Shown here in pieces: positions 1-9,220 of a stretch of DNA of 64,000 bases. Where the stretch lies: assembly GCA_945860595.1 (NCBI GenBank), contig CAMAQV010000003.1:1-64000 (forward strand), given 5' to 3'. A program made the translations under genes and the position numbers. The notes under the pieces were generated by a model. That model had not been told where the DNA came from and did no database searches. It worked only from the letters and a program-made list of their open reading frames with translations. The DNA is from Comamonas sp. lk (GTDB lineage Bacteria; Pseudomonadota; Gammaproteobacteria; Burkholderiales; Burkholderiaceae_C). Each line of letters begins with the position of its first letter. Position 1 is the stretch's first letter.

Positions 1-1394
1 AGGCCTTCTAGGTGCTGGCGCTCCTCGTCCAGAAACAACTCGATCACCTTGGACGAGGCGACGATGCGGAACTCACGCGGGTTGAACTGCCGCGCCTCGC
101 GCAGGATTTCCCGAAAAATATCGTAGGCCACGGTGCGCACGGTTTTGACTGTGCCCTTGCCCTGGCATTCAGCGCAAGGCTCGCACAGCATGTGTGCCAG
201 CGAGTCGCGGGTGCGCTTGCGCGTCATCTCCACCAAACCCAGCTGCGAAAAACCGCCCAGCGTGGTCTTGACCCGGTCCCGCTGCAGTTGCTGGCGCAGT
301 GCGTCCAGCACCTGCTGCCGGTGGTCTTCGCGCACCATGTCGATAAAGTCAGCGATCACAATGCCACCCAGATTGCGCAGCCGCAGTTGGCGCGCAATCG
401 CGTGGGCCGCTTCCAGATTGGTCTTGAAAATCGTGTCGTCAAAATTGCGGGCACCCACAAAACCACCGGTGTTCACGTCAATCGTCGTTAAAGCCTCGGT
501 TTGATCAATGACCAAATAGCCGCCGGACTTCAAATCCACCCGCCGCGCCAACGCGCGGGCGATGTCTTCGTCAATGCCGAACAAATCAAATATCGGCCGC
601 TCGCCTTTGTAGCGCTGCAACTTGGCGGCGGCAGCGGGCATGAACTCCAGTCCAAAGGCTTTGAGCGCCTCACATTGTTCGCCGGAATCAACGCGAATCG
701 CCTGCGTACCCTCACCCACCAGGTCGCGCAGCACCCGCTGCATCAGGTTCAGGTCCTGGTGCAGCAGGCTGGGCGGTGGCAAGCGCAGGCTGGCCGCTTT
801 GGTGCGCGCCCAGGCTTTGCGCAGGTAGTGGATGTCATCGGCGAGCTCCGCGTCGCTGGCATCCTCCGCGTTGGTGCGCAAAATAAAACCGCCGCCCTCG
901 CTTGCGGCCAGTGCCTGCACGCGCGCGCGCAGTTGCTCACGCTGCTCGGGCGGGATTTTTTGCGACACGCCGATGTGGTCGTCCTGTGGCAGAAAGACCA
1001 GCATCCGCCCGGCCAGGCTGATTTGCGTAGACAGACGCGCGCCCTTGCTGCCCATGGGGTCCTTGACCACCTGCACCACCAGGCTCTGGCCCTCAAAGAC
1101 CTGGCGCTCAATCGGAATCTGGCCCTGCGCGCTGCGCGCTGCGCTAATGGTCTCGCCCTCGGCCGGCGGATGCCAGACGTCGGCCACGTGCAAAAACGCC
1201 GCCTTGTCCAGCCCGATATCAATGAAAGCAGACTGCATGCCGGGCAACACGCGCTGCACCTTGCCCAGATACACATTGCCCACCAGGCCACGCTCCAAGG
1301 TGCGCTCCACATGCAGTTCCTGCAAGGCACCGTTCTCCACCACGGCAACGCGTGTCTCCTGCGGGGACCAGTTGATCAAAATGTCTTGGAGCAT
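1..1394 (-). CDS. rng: Ribonuclease G (Rng/CafA), 3' end cut by window edge
   Basis: RNase E/G family endoribonuclease that matures the 5' end of 16S rRNA and takes part in mRNA decay in the cytoplasm. It is absent from the ORF track because the frame has no stop inside the window. Read on the minus strand from ATG at 1394 it begins MLQDILINWSPQETRVAVVE, followed by an S1-type RNA-binding region (GLVGNVYLGKVQRVLPGMQ). The catalytic Asp motifs TIDVNTG and DFIDM are both present. Downstream of them is a Zn-link region, CEPCAECQGKG. About 464 codons are visible; family members run to roughly 485-495, so only a short C-terminal piece is missing. It is the last gene of the yebC-purD-nadD-rsfS-rlmH-maf-rng series, starting 5 bases after the maf stop. 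There is no RNase E-like C-terminal scaffold in the visible part. Confidence 0.95.
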   Translation of the reverse strand, partial: MLQDILINWSPQETRVAVVENGALQELHVERTLERGLVGNVYLGKVQRVLPGMQSAFIDIGLDKAAFLHVADVWHPPAEGETISAARSAQGQIPIERQVFEGQSLVVQVVKDPMGSKGARLSTQISLAGRMLVFLPQDDHIGVSQKIPPEQREQLRARVQALAASEGGGFILRTNAEDASDAELADDIHYLRKAWARTKAASLRLPPPSLLHQDLNLMQRVLRDLVGEGTQAIRVDSGEQCEALKAFGLEFMPAAAAKLQRYKGERPIFDLFGIDEDIARALARRVDLKSGGYLVIDQTEALTTIDVNTGGFVGARNFDDTIFKTNLEAAHAIARQLRLRNLGGIVIADFIDMVREDHRQQVLDALRQQLQRDRVKTTLGGFSQLGLVEMTRKRTRDSLAHMLCEPCAECQGKGTVKTVRTVAYDIFREILREARQFNPREFRIVASSKVIELFLDEERQHLEG

Positions 1395-1399
1395 GGGAT

Positions 1400-2023
1400 T
1401 CAGGCAAACTGCCGCAGCGCGTGCGCGGTCTCGAAAAGCGGTAGCCCCATGATGCCAGAGTAGCTGCCGCTGATGCGGGCAATATGCGCCGCTGCCAGGC
1501 CTTGTACCGCATAGGCGCCGGCCTTGCCCATGGGCTCGCCGCTGGCAACATAAGTTTCAATATCGTGCGCGTCCATGACGGCAAACCGCACCTGTGACAC
1601 CGACAGGGCCTGCACCACGCGCGTGCCCTGCCCCAACGCCACGGCGGTCAGCACCCGGTGGCTGCGCCCGGAAAGTCGCGCCAGCATGCGCACGGCGTCC
1701 TCTGCATCCCGCGGTTTGCCCAGAATCGAGCGGCCCAGCGCCACCGTGGTGTCGGCGCACAGCACGGGCGCATCCGGCAGGCCGCGCGCGATCCGGCGCC
1801 GCAATGCCGCCTCCAGCTTCAAACGGGTGACGCGTTGCACATAGTCCGCAGGGGCTTCACCCGGCAGCACCACTTCCAAGGCCTCGGCGTCTTCGTCGGC
1901 GCTTGGCAGCAACAGCGTGTGGCGCACGCCCAACTGCTCCAGCAGCTGGCTGCGGCGCGGGCTTTGCGAGGCCAGGTAGACCATAGGCGGGCCCGTGTAG
2001 CCCATGTGGCTGGCGGAGCTCAT
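1400..2023 (-). CDS. maf: Maf family nucleoside triphosphate pyrophosphatase (YhdE-like)
   Basis: Maf proteins hydrolyse non-canonical or excess nucleotides (dTTP/UTP in the YhdE subgroup) and were first linked to septum inhibition. The protein shows the N-terminal signature LASQSPRR and the catalytic segment CADTTVALG with Asp near residue 91. The ADT form rather than SDQ favours the YhdE subgroup. Length is 207 aa from the ATG at 2023, whose first bases overlap the rlmH stop (ATGA), suggesting translational coupling. An internal ATG at 1984 ([11 protein letters not shown]) matches the usual family start better, so the first 13 residues may not be translated. It sits between rlmH and rng in the minus-strand operon. 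Confidence 0.93.
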   Translation of the reverse strand: MSSASHMGYTGPPMVYLASQSPRRSQLLEQLGVRHTLLLPSADEDAEALEVVLPGEAPADYVQRVTRLKLEAALRRRIARGLPDAPVLCADTTVALGRSILGKPRDAEDAVRMLARLSGRSHRVLTAVALGQGTRVVQALSVSQVRFAVMDAHDIETYVASGEPMGKAGAYAVQGLAAAHIARISGSYSGIMGLPLFETAHALRQFA

Positions 2024-2484
2024 TCGCGGTGGTAAGGGTGTTTGGCGTTGATGGACCAGGCCCGGTACAGCTGCTCTATCAGCAACACGCGGGCAAAGGC
2101 GTGCGGCAGCGTCAGGTCGGACAGGCGGATGCGCTCGTGCGCCGCCTGGCGCAGGGCCGGATCCAGCCCGTCGGGGCCGCCAATCAGCAGCGCCACATCG
2201 CCCTGCTCCTGCCAGAGGCTCAGACGCCGCGCCAGCGCAGGGGTGTTGAGCGCCTCGCCGCGCTCGTCCAGCGCCACGGTGCGCGCGCCTTTGGGAATCG
2301 CAGCCTCGATGCGGGCGCGCTCGGCGGCGTACAAAGTCTCCAGGGTCTTGGAGCCGCGCGGCTCGGTCTTAACAGCCTTGAGCTCGACGCGGATCTCCGG
2401 CGGGAAGCGCTTGGCGTAATCGTCCCAGGCGGTTTGCGCCCAGTCCGGCACCCTCAGTCCCACCGCCACGATGCGCAGCAGCAC
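2020..2484 (-). CDS. rlmH: 23S rRNA (pseudouridine-1915-N3) methyltransferase RlmH
   Basis: SPOUT-class methyltransferase that methylates pseudouridine 1915 in helix 69 of 23S rRNA on assembled 70S ribosomes. The 154 aa match the family length of about 155. The SAM-binding trefoil-knot segment [10 protein letters not shown] is present, as is the conserved C-terminal block [20 protein letters not shown] ending in HPYHRE. It lies directly after rsfS (6-base gap) and overlaps maf by four bases, a common Burkholderiales arrangement that groups late ribosome-assembly factors. Confidence 0.97.
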   Translation of the reverse strand: MLLRIVAVGLRVPDWAQTAWDDYAKRFPPEIRVELKAVKTEPRGSKTLETLYAAERARIEAAIPKGARTVALDERGEALNTPALARRLSLWQEQGDVALLIGGPDGLDPALRQAAHERIRLSDLTLPHAFARVLLIEQLYRAWSINAKHPYHRE

Positions 2485-2490
2485 AGCGCC

Positions 2491-3336
2491 TTAGGCCTTG
2501 CGCGGCGCAGTTTTGGCAGCCGCCGGTTTGCGCACGGGTGCCTTGACTGTCAATGACTTGCGGGCGGCCACGGGCTTGGCCGCTGTCGGCTTGGCAGCTG
2601 CGGCCCGCGCGGGCGCTGCCTTGGTTTGGGGCTTGGGCACCGCTTTGCGCGCCACCTTCTTGGCAGGCGCGTTGACCACCACGGTTGGCACCTTGGCAAG
2701 GGGCGCTGCACTGGACTTGGCAGCGGATGCCTTTTTGGCTGGAGCCTTGGCAGCAGGTGCCTTTTTGGCAGCCGCTTTTTTCAATGCGGCCTTGGACGGG
2801 AAGGCCTCTGCCACACCCGCTTTGGCGGCGCTGGAGCGGCGCAGCGATGGCGTCGGCAGCGCCTTGGCGCCCGTCTTGGACGTGGGTGCGGCATCCACCA
2901 CCTCAGCCTTCACCAGGCCGGGCTTCTCCGCGCCGAGTTTGAGGCGCACCGGCTTTTCACCCCACAGCTCCTCCAGCCGGTAATAGCTGCGGAACACCGG
3001 TTGCATCACATGCACGACCACCTGCCCGCAATCCACAATGATCCACTCGCCATTGCCCTCGCCTTCGATGCGCGGCTTGGGGAATCCGGCCTTGCGCACC
3101 GCATCCACCACGCTCGATGCCAGCGCCTTGGTTTGGCGATTCGAGGTACCGGAAGCCACCACCACCCGTTCGAACAAGGACGACAAGGCCTCGGTGTCAA
3201 AGACCTGGATGTCCTGCGCCTTCACATCCTCCAGGCCATCGACGACTGCGCGTTGCAGCTTTTGCACGTCTTTTTTACCGCTGGTACCGCTCGCAACGCG
3301 GCTGGAAACAGGGGGAGTAGTTTTCTTGGTGGTCAT
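2491..3336 (-). CDS. rsfS: Ribosomal silencing factor RsfS with long Ala/Lys/Pro-rich C-terminal tail
   Basis: RsfS (Iojap family) binds uL14 on the 50S subunit and blocks subunit joining when cells starve. The RsfS fold spans about residues 15-125 (VQKLQRAVVDGLEDVKAQDI through YYRLEELWGEKPVRL). After it comes about 150 residues of low-complexity sequence rich in Ala, Lys and Pro (AAKKAPAAKAPAKKASAAKS and similar), like histone H1-type tails. Total is 281 aa against 105-150 for the family. The start is ATG at 3336, sharing one base with the nadD stop (TGATG); the ORF track's TTG at 3339 is unnecessary. The tail probably binds RNA or DNA through its charge (inference). Confidence 0.95.
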   Translation of the reverse strand: MTTKKTTPPVSSRVASGTSGKKDVQKLQRAVVDGLEDVKAQDIQVFDTEALSSLFERVVVASGTSNRQTKALASSVVDAVRKAGFPKPRIEGEGNGEWIIVDCGQVVVHVMQPVFRSYYRLEELWGEKPVRLKLGAEKPGLVKAEVVDAAPTSKTGAKALPTPSLRRSSAAKAGVAEAFPSKAALKKAAAKKAPAAKAPAKKASAAKSSAAPLAKVPTVVVNAPAKKVARKAVPKPQTKAAPARAAAAKPTAAKPVAARKSLTVKAPVRKPAAAKTAPRKA

Positions 3337-3971
3337 CAATCAGGGTTCTCGGTAGACAGGGTCGGGGCGTATAACGGGTGCTGGGCAATATAACGCGCCA
3401 CCGCAGGCGCGAGCATGGTGCCGGCATCGCCTCCGCCAGCCAGGGCATCCCGGATGGCGGTAGAGCTGCATGGAACGGCGGGCATCGGAATGGGAAGCAA
3501 TGGCGCGCCTAAAAACGACACCTGCGCAGGCTCTGGCAACGCCGCCGCGTCCAAACGACCCGCCACACACAAGGTGGCCAGCTGGGGCAGCGCCTCTGCG
3601 CGGCTCCAACTGCCCAGGCGCTGGGCCTGGTCCTGACCCATCAACAGAAAAAAGGCGGCGCCCGGATAGGCCGCGTGCAAGGCGTGCAAGGTGTCCACGG
3701 TGTAACTCGGGCCGCTGCGCGTCATCTCGCAATCATCGATCCGCGCCTGTGGGATATCGCCGAATGCCAGTGCGCACAGGGCCAGGCGGTGCTGCGCAGC
3801 GCTTAAGGGGCGGCTTTTATGCCACGCACTGCCGGTTGGCACGAGCAGCAGCAGGTCCAGCGACAAATGCTGAATCGCAGCCAGCGCCAGCGCCCGGTGC
3901 CCGCGGTGCGGGGGATCAAACGCGCCACCGAACACGCCGATACGCCGTGGCGGCACCGGCTGTGTGCTCAT
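3336..3971 (-). CDS. nadD: Nicotinate-nucleotide adenylyltransferase NadD
   Basis: Transfers AMP from ATP to nicotinate mononucleotide, giving deamido-NAD in NAD biosynthesis. The nucleotidyltransferase motif GVFGGAFDPPHRGHRALAL (GxFxPxHxGH) lies at residues 9-27 and supports ATG at 3971 as the start (211 aa), not the longer ORF from 4043 that runs into purD. The C-terminal S-S-T-A-I-R segment (VPCSSTAIRDAL) corresponds to the conserved ISSTxIR motif. It follows purD by 13 bases and overlaps rsfS by one base. In many relatives hemF sits between purD and nadD (from memory); it is absent here. Confidence 0.95.
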   Translation of the reverse strand: MSTQPVPPRRIGVFGGAFDPPHRGHRALALAAIQHLSLDLLLLVPTGSAWHKSRPLSAAQHRLALCALAFGDIPQARIDDCEMTRSGPSYTVDTLHALHAAYPGAAFFLLMGQDQAQRLGSWSRAEALPQLATLCVAGRLDAAALPEPAQVSFLGAPLLPIPMPAVPCSSTAIRDALAGGGDAGTMLAPAVARYIAQHPLYAPTLSTENPD

Positions 3972-3984
3972 GCGCGGGCGGCCA

Positions 3985-5271
3985 TCAGGCTTTGATGGCG
4001 CGGTGGCCGATGTCGTGGCGCATCTGCGCGCCCTCAAAACCAATGCCCGATGCGACTCTGTACGCGCGTTGCTGCGCCACCTTGACGCTGTCGGCCAGCG
4101 CTGTCACGCACAGCACGCGCCCGCCGCTGCTGCGCAGCACACCGTCCTGCAGCGCGGTGCCGGCATGAAACACCACCGCACCCTCTGTTTCAGGTGGCAG
4201 GCCATGGATGGCGTCGCCGGTGCGAACCTTCTCCGGATAACCGTGCGCCGCCATCACCACACCTAAGGCGGTACGCCGGTCCCATTGCAAAGTGAGCTCC
4301 GGATCCAGGCCACCAACATCACTGGCAGCGTACAAGACATCAAACAAATCAGACTTGAGGCGCATCATGATGGGCTGCGTCTCTGGGTCACCCATGCGGC
4401 AGTTGAACTCCAGGGTCTTGACGCCGCCCTGCGCGTCAATCATCAAACCAGCGTACAAAAACCCTGAAAACGGAATGCCGTCCTGCTCCATGCCGCGGAT
4501 AGTGGGCAGGATCACCTCGCGCATGGCACGGGCGTGGACGGCTGGGGTGACCACCGGCGCGGGCGAATACGCACCCATACCGCCTGTGTTGGGGCCCTGG
4601 TCGCCGTCGCGCAGCCGTTTGTGGTCCTGGCTGGTCGCCAGCGGCACGGCGTGCTTGCCGTCGCAGATGACGATGAAGCTGGCCTCCTCACCTACCAAAA
4701 ATTCTTCGATGACCACGCGGGCCTGGCACTGGCCTGCCCCAGAAGCCGGGCTGCTGCTGCCCAGCATGAAATCAATTGCCGCATGGGCCTGCGCCAGGGT
4801 CTCGGCCACCACCACGCCCTTGCCAGCGGCCAGGCCATCGGCCTTGACCACGATCGGCGCGCCCTGCGCGTCTACATACGCATGCGCTGCTGCGGGGTCG
4901 TTGAATGTGGCAAACGCAGCGGTCGGAATCGCGTGGCGCTGCATAAAAGCTTTGGAAAACGCTTTGGAGCTCTCCAGCTGCGCCGCAGCCTGCGTGGGCC
5001 CAAAAATGCGCAAACCCGCAGCCCGGAAGCGGTCGACCACACCGGCTGCCAGCGGCACCTCGGGGCCGACCACCGTCAGGCCGATTTTTTCGTGCAAGGC
5101 CCAGGCGCAGAGTTCGCCGATATCGGTGATAGGCAGGTTGTGCAGGCGCTTGTCAGACGCCGTGCCGCCGTTGCCGGGGGCCACAAACACCGTTTGTACT
5201 TTGGGCGACTGCACCAGCTTCCAGGCCAGCGCATGTTCACGGCCGCCGCCGCCAATCACCAAAACTTTCAT
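3985..5271 (-). CDS. purD: Phosphoribosylamine-glycine ligase PurD
   Basis: ATP-grasp GAR synthetase, second step of de novo purine synthesis, joining glycine to 5-phosphoribosylamine. The 428 aa length is typical. It begins [19 protein letters not shown], the N-terminal nucleotide-binding loop, carries the ATP-grasp elements [13 protein letters not shown] and [10 protein letters not shown], and the signature [11 protein letters not shown]. The ATG overlaps the yebC stop as ATGA, so the two are likely co-translated. Confidence 0.98.
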   Translation of the reverse strand: MKVLVIGGGGREHALAWKLVQSPKVQTVFVAPGNGGTASDKRLHNLPITDIGELCAWALHEKIGLTVVGPEVPLAAGVVDRFRAAGLRIFGPTQAAAQLESSKAFSKAFMQRHAIPTAAFATFNDPAAAHAYVDAQGAPIVVKADGLAAGKGVVVAETLAQAHAAIDFMLGSSSPASGAGQCQARVVIEEFLVGEEASFIVICDGKHAVPLATSQDHKRLRDGDQGPNTGGMGAYSPAPVVTPAVHARAMREVILPTIRGMEQDGIPFSGFLYAGLMIDAQGGVKTLEFNCRMGDPETQPIMMRLKSDLFDVLYAASDVGGLDPELTLQWDRRTALGVVMAAHGYPEKVRTGDAIHGLPPETEGAVVFHAGTALQDGVLRSSGGRVLCVTALADSVKVAQQRAYRVASGIGFEGAQMRHDIGHRAIKA

Positions 5272-5987
5272 AGGGCAGCGTTGTGGAAGATCTCTTGCGT
5301 GTCGTCCAGGTCTTCCAGCACATCCAGCAGCTTCTGCATGCGCGCGGCGTCATCGCCTTCAAGCTCCACCGTGTTCTGGGCGCGCATGGTGATGACAGCT
5401 TCCTCGGCAACCAATCCGGCAGCCTGCAAGGCGTTTTTGACCGCCTCGAAATCGGCTGCGCCGGTCAGCACCTCGATCACACCGTCATCGTGGGTGATTA
5501 CGTCGTCAGCACCCGCCTCTAGAGCGACCTCCATGACCCGCTCCTCGCTGGTTCCGGGGGCAAAAATCATTTGCCCGCAATGTTGAAACTGGAAGGCCAC
5601 CGAGCCCTCCGCACCCATATTGCCGCCGTGCTTGCTCAAAGCGTGGCGCACTTCGGCCACGGTGCGCACCCGGTTGTCGGTCATGGTGTCGATGATGATG
5701 GCCGCGCCGCCGATGCCATAGCCCTCGTAGCGGATTTCCTCGTAGCTCACGCCCTCTTGGTTGCCGGTGGCTTTGTCGATGTTGTACTTGATGCGGTCGG
5801 CCGGCATATTCGCCGCCTTGGCCCGCTCTACGGCCAAGCGCAGACGCGGGTTCATGCCCAGATCGCCACCGGCTGCGCGGGCCGCTACCGTGATCTCGCG
5901 GATGATGCGCGTCCAGACCTTGCCCCGCTTCTCGTCCTGACGACCTTTGCGGTGCTGAATATTGGCCCATTTGCTATGTCCTGCCAC
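5268..5987 (-). CDS. yebC: YebC/PmpR family protein (TACO1-like)
   Basis: YebC family proteins are described as DNA-binding regulators and, more recently, as translation factors that help ribosomes through proline stretches. The protein begins [20 protein letters not shown], the invariant N-terminus of the family, which fixes a GTG start at 5987 (239 aa) rather than the 353-aa ORF that extends upstream. The acidic central and C-terminal domains ([36 protein letters not shown]) are complete. It heads the minus-strand housekeeping operon, with no space before purD. Confidence 0.95.
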   Translation of the reverse strand: MAGHSKWANIQHRKGRQDEKRGKVWTRIIREITVAARAAGGDLGMNPRLRLAVERAKAANMPADRIKYNIDKATGNQEGVSYEEIRYEGYGIGGAAIIIDTMTDNRVRTVAEVRHALSKHGGNMGAEGSVAFQFQHCGQMIFAPGTSEERVMEVALEAGADDVITHDDGVIEVLTGAADFEAVKNALQAAGLVAEEAVITMRAQNTVELEGDDAARMQKLLDVLEDLDDTQEIFHNAAL

Positions 5988-6040
5988 GCGACTGTCCTTT
6001 TGTAAAAATCCGCAAAGCGGCCCGGGCATTGTACTTTTCA

Positions 6041-8302
6041 CTACCTGCGCCGCGCACCGCGCACCCCTTCCAAACCGCCTACGCTGCGCAAGACCTGTCC
6101 CAGGCGCGCGGCATTGGGCACTTCCACCGTGAAAGTCATCCAGGCAACGGACTTGATGGTTTGCGTCTGCACCCCGATCACATTCATTTTTTCTTTGGTG
6201 AAAACCTCGGATATGTCGCGCAACAGGCCCTGGCGGTCCACCGCTTCCACCGAAATATCCACCGGATAGACCGGGCCGCCCTGCCCGGCTGTGCCGTCTT
6301 TGGCTTTGGGTCCGGGTGCGGCGCCCCATTGCACTTCAATCACCCGGTCGCCGCTGCGCCCCACCATATTGCGCAGGTTGGAGCAGTCGGCGCGGTGCAC
6401 GCTGACGCCCTTGCCCCGGGTCACAAAGCCGCTGATCGCATCCGGCGGGGCCGGTTTGCAGCATTTGGCAAGCTGGGTCAGCAGCGAATCCACACCCACC
6501 ACCAGCACCCCGCCTTTACCCGCCGCGTTGCTGCGCGGTTTGCGCAAGAGCACGGTGTCGTCCGGCGCCTGCACGGACTCGGGCGGGCGCAGCACGATCT
6601 CGATATTGCGCAGCGAAAACTCGTCCTTGCCCACTACCTCAAACAAGTCGTCGGCGCTGGTAAAGCCCAGCTGCGCGGCCAAGTCCTCCAGGCGCAGCGC
6701 GGTTTTGCCTTCGCGCTGCAGCAGTTTTTCCACCGCCTCGCGGCCTTTGGCCACGGTCTCGGTCAAAGCCTGCGCGTTGAACCAGGCCCGCACCTTGGCG
6801 CGGGCACGCTGGCTGTTCAAAAAACCCAAGTCGGGGTTGAGCCAGTCGCGCGAGGGCCCGCCTTCTTTGGCGGTGATGATGTCCACCGTCTGGCCATTGC
6901 GCAGCGGGGTACTGAGAGGCACCAAATGCCCGTCCACCCGGGCGCCCCGGCAGCGGTGGCCCACGGTGGTGTGCACGCTGTACGCAAAATCCACCGCCGT
7001 CGCGCCCTGGACCAGCTCAATCACAGCCGCATCGGGTGTGAGTACGTAAATCCGGTCGTCGAGCGCAGGTGCTTGGGGTGAGCCACTTGCCGCCCCGACC
7101 TCGCCACCGGCAATATCGCGCTCCCAGGCCAGCAGCTGGCGCAACACCGCAATCTTGGCCTCGTACGGGCTGCTGGCACTGACGCCCGCATAGCCTTTGA
7201 CGCCAGCCTCTTTGTAGGCCCAGTGTGCGGCCACGCCGTGTTCAGCGTGCTGGTGCATGGCCTCGGTGCGGATCTGCACCTCGATCGGCCCGCCCGCCGC
7301 GTCGCGCACCACGGTGTGCAGCGACTGGTAGCCATTGGACTTCGGCTTGGCGATGTAGTCGTCAAACTCCTCGGTAATCGGACTGAAGCGCGTATGCACC
7401 CAACTCAGTGCGGTGTAGCAGGCCGCCACATCGGCGACGATGATGCGCAGCGCCCGGATGTCATAGACCCGCTCAAATCGCAGGCCCTTACCACGCATTT
7501 TTTTGACGATGCTGTAGATGTTCTTGGGCCGTCCTTGCACCTGTGCATGAATGCCCTGCCCTGCCAGTTCAGCAGCCAGCTCGGTGCGCAGTTTTTCCAC
7601 CGCCGCCTCGCGTTCGGCGCGCTTCTCGTCCAGCTGCTTGGCCACGTCGTGGTAGGTCTGCGGCTCCAGAAAACGGAAAGCCAAATCCTCCAAGGTCCAT
7701 TTCACCTGCCAGATGCCCAGCCGGTTGGCCAGCGGGGCGAATACGTTCAAGGATTCCTGCGCCAGACCGGGCGGCACCGGCAGCTTGGTCGCCGCAAAGT
7801 GGCGCAGGGTCTGCAAACGCGATGCCAGGCGCAGCATCACCACCCGCAGGTCGCGCGAAAAAGCCAACAGCATCTTGCGCACGCTCTCGGTCTGCGCGGC
7901 CTGGGTTTGGGCTTGCGGCGCGAGGCTGGCGGCGTTCTGCGCGATGCGCGCCATGCGCTGTAGGCGGACCAGCTTGGTGGTCTCCAGCGCCAGCGCGGCC
8001 AGGCCTTCGCCAAAGCCCTTGGCAATCGCCTCGTGCGGCTTGTTCAGGTGGTCGCAGGTATAGACCAGGTAGGCCGCCGCCTGCATGGTGGGCGAGGCCC
8101 CCATGCCGGCCAGGATGGCAGCAACCCCGTCAGCGTGGGCCAGCACGTCTTCACCGGTGTCCAACAGGGCACCGGCCAGCAAGGGTTCAGCGAACGCCCG
8201 GGCCCGGGCCAGCGCGCCGTCCACCTCCGACTGGGCAGCAGCCAGCGCCGCAATCAGCGTGGCAGCAGCCTCGTCAGCGGGGGCGACAGCCTGGGATTGC
8301 AC
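6041..8302 (-). CDS. relA: (p)ppGpp synthetase RelA (synthetase-only, degenerate HD domain)
   Basis: Long RSH enzyme that makes (p)ppGpp from ATP and GTP/GDP on stalled ribosomes. Order of domains in 753 aa: N-terminal HD-like region (about 35-200), synthetase (about 255-380; [51 protein letters not shown]), TGS (about 425-490; DDRIYVLTP) and C-terminal ACT (about 680-753). At the place where hydrolases carry HDxxED this protein reads YTCDHLN, so hydrolase activity should be lost, as in RelA rather than SpoT. The GTG start at 8302 is the furthest possible, since an in-frame TGA lies three codons upstream. It lies 6 bases after the hydrolase gene. Confidence 0.95.
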   Translation of the reverse strand: MQSQAVAPADEAAATLIAALAAAQSEVDGALARARAFAEPLLAGALLDTGEDVLAHADGVAAILAGMGASPTMQAAAYLVYTCDHLNKPHEAIAKGFGEGLAALALETTKLVRLQRMARIAQNAASLAPQAQTQAAQTESVRKMLLAFSRDLRVVMLRLASRLQTLRHFAATKLPVPPGLAQESLNVFAPLANRLGIWQVKWTLEDLAFRFLEPQTYHDVAKQLDEKRAEREAAVEKLRTELAAELAGQGIHAQVQGRPKNIYSIVKKMRGKGLRFERVYDIRALRIIVADVAACYTALSWVHTRFSPITEEFDDYIAKPKSNGYQSLHTVVRDAAGGPIEVQIRTEAMHQHAEHGVAAHWAYKEAGVKGYAGVSASSPYEAKIAVLRQLLAWERDIAGGEVGAASGSPQAPALDDRIYVLTPDAAVIELVQGATAVDFAYSVHTTVGHRCRGARVDGHLVPLSTPLRNGQTVDIITAKEGGPSRDWLNPDLGFLNSQRARAKVRAWFNAQALTETVAKGREAVEKLLQREGKTALRLEDLAAQLGFTSADDLFEVVGKDEFSLRNIEIVLRPPESVQAPDDTVLLRKPRSNAAGKGGVLVVGVDSLLTQLAKCCKPAPPDAISGFVTRGKGVSVHRADCSNLRNMVGRSGDRVIEVQWGAAPGPKAKDGTAGQGGPVYPVDISVEAVDRQGLLRDISEVFTKEKMNVIGVQTQTIKSVAWMTFTVEVPNAARLGQVLRSVGGLEGVRGARRR

Positions 8303-8308
8303 GCGGTC

Positions 8309-9220
8309 TCAGGCAAACAAAAAGTCCGCCACCACGTCGATTTGCTCTGGCGCAATCAGTGTGGGCGCGTGGCCCACACCGGCAAAGGTGTGCATCCGCG
8401 CGCGTGGGCCGCGCTGGCCCATCTCGGCCGCGGTGGCCGCGCTAAGCAGATCCGACTCAGCCCCACGCAGTAACAGAGTCGGTGTCTCGATCTGGTCGTA
8501 CACAGCCCAGGCCATGGCCTGGCCTTTTTCAGCCAGCTCGTCGGTCACCATGCGAAACGGCAGCGCAATCGCCGGGTCATAGTGCAGCATCCAACCCGGC
8601 CCTTCGCTTGCCGGTTTGAGCATGGGGCGGCACAAATCCAGCCACTGCTGCGGCGTGTGCGGCCCGAAGCTGCTCGATACCACCCACAGTGCCGCCGCCG
8701 CTTGCTCGGGCGTTTCAAAGCGAAGGGGCTGGCCCAGGTAGGTGCCAATGCGGCGCAAGGCGGCGATCTCAATCGTCGGACCCACATCGTTGATCACCAA
8801 GCGGCGCACCTGCGCGCCCACCGACGCTGCCGTGGTGCACACGCCCATGCCAATCAACCCGCCCATGCTGGTGCCTACCCAATCGAGCTGCGTCATGTGC
8901 AGCTGCGCCAGCATCGCCAGCATGGCCGCCGTATACAGCGGCACCTGGTAGTGCTGGGGATCGGCCAGCCAGTCGCTATGGCCGCGCCCGGCGACATCGG
9001 GGCAGAGCACGCGCAGCGGATGCGGCGCGCGCGCCACCAGGGCCTGCGCCAGCACGTCAAAGTCGCGGCCCTGGCGGGTCAGGCCGTGGGCGCAGACCAC
9101 GGTATGCACGGCATCGGGCGCGCCCCATTCCCAGTAGGCCATGCGGTGGCCGCTGCCCGGCTGTGCGCCGACCGCGTCGCCCATGGGGCACTGAACGAAG
9201 TGCAAGCGGGGCTCAGCCAT
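8309..9220 (-). CDS. Alpha/beta-fold hydrolase
   Basis: A 303-aa alpha/beta hydrolase of unknown substrate. Visible elements are the oxyanion-hole region CAHGLTRQGRDFD, the nucleophile elbow GTSMGG (Ser near 118), and a C-terminal GVGHAPTL with the expected catalytic His. A Pro-rich cap segment lies between. The ATG at 9220 overlaps the upstream ureohydrolase gene by 8 bases and was chosen because the ORF-track extension is out-of-frame coding from that gene. No signal peptide. Its place between a ureohydrolase and relA suggests co-transcription with the purine group, but the activity (esterase, C-C hydrolase or similar) cannot be named. Confidence 0.85.
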   Translation of the reverse strand: MAEPRLHFVQCPMGDAVGAQPGSGHRMAYWEWGAPDAVHTVVCAHGLTRQGRDFDVLAQALVARAPHPLRVLCPDVAGRGHSDWLADPQHYQVPLYTAAMLAMLAQLHMTQLDWVGTSMGGLIGMGVCTTAASVGAQVRRLVINDVGPTIEIAALRRIGTYLGQPLRFETPEQAAAALWVVSSSFGPHTPQQWLDLCRPMLKPASEGPGWMLHYDPAIALPFRMVTDELAEKGQAMAWAVYDQIETPTLLLRGAESDLLSAATAAEMGQRGPRARMHTFAGVGHAPTLIAPEQIDVVADFLFA

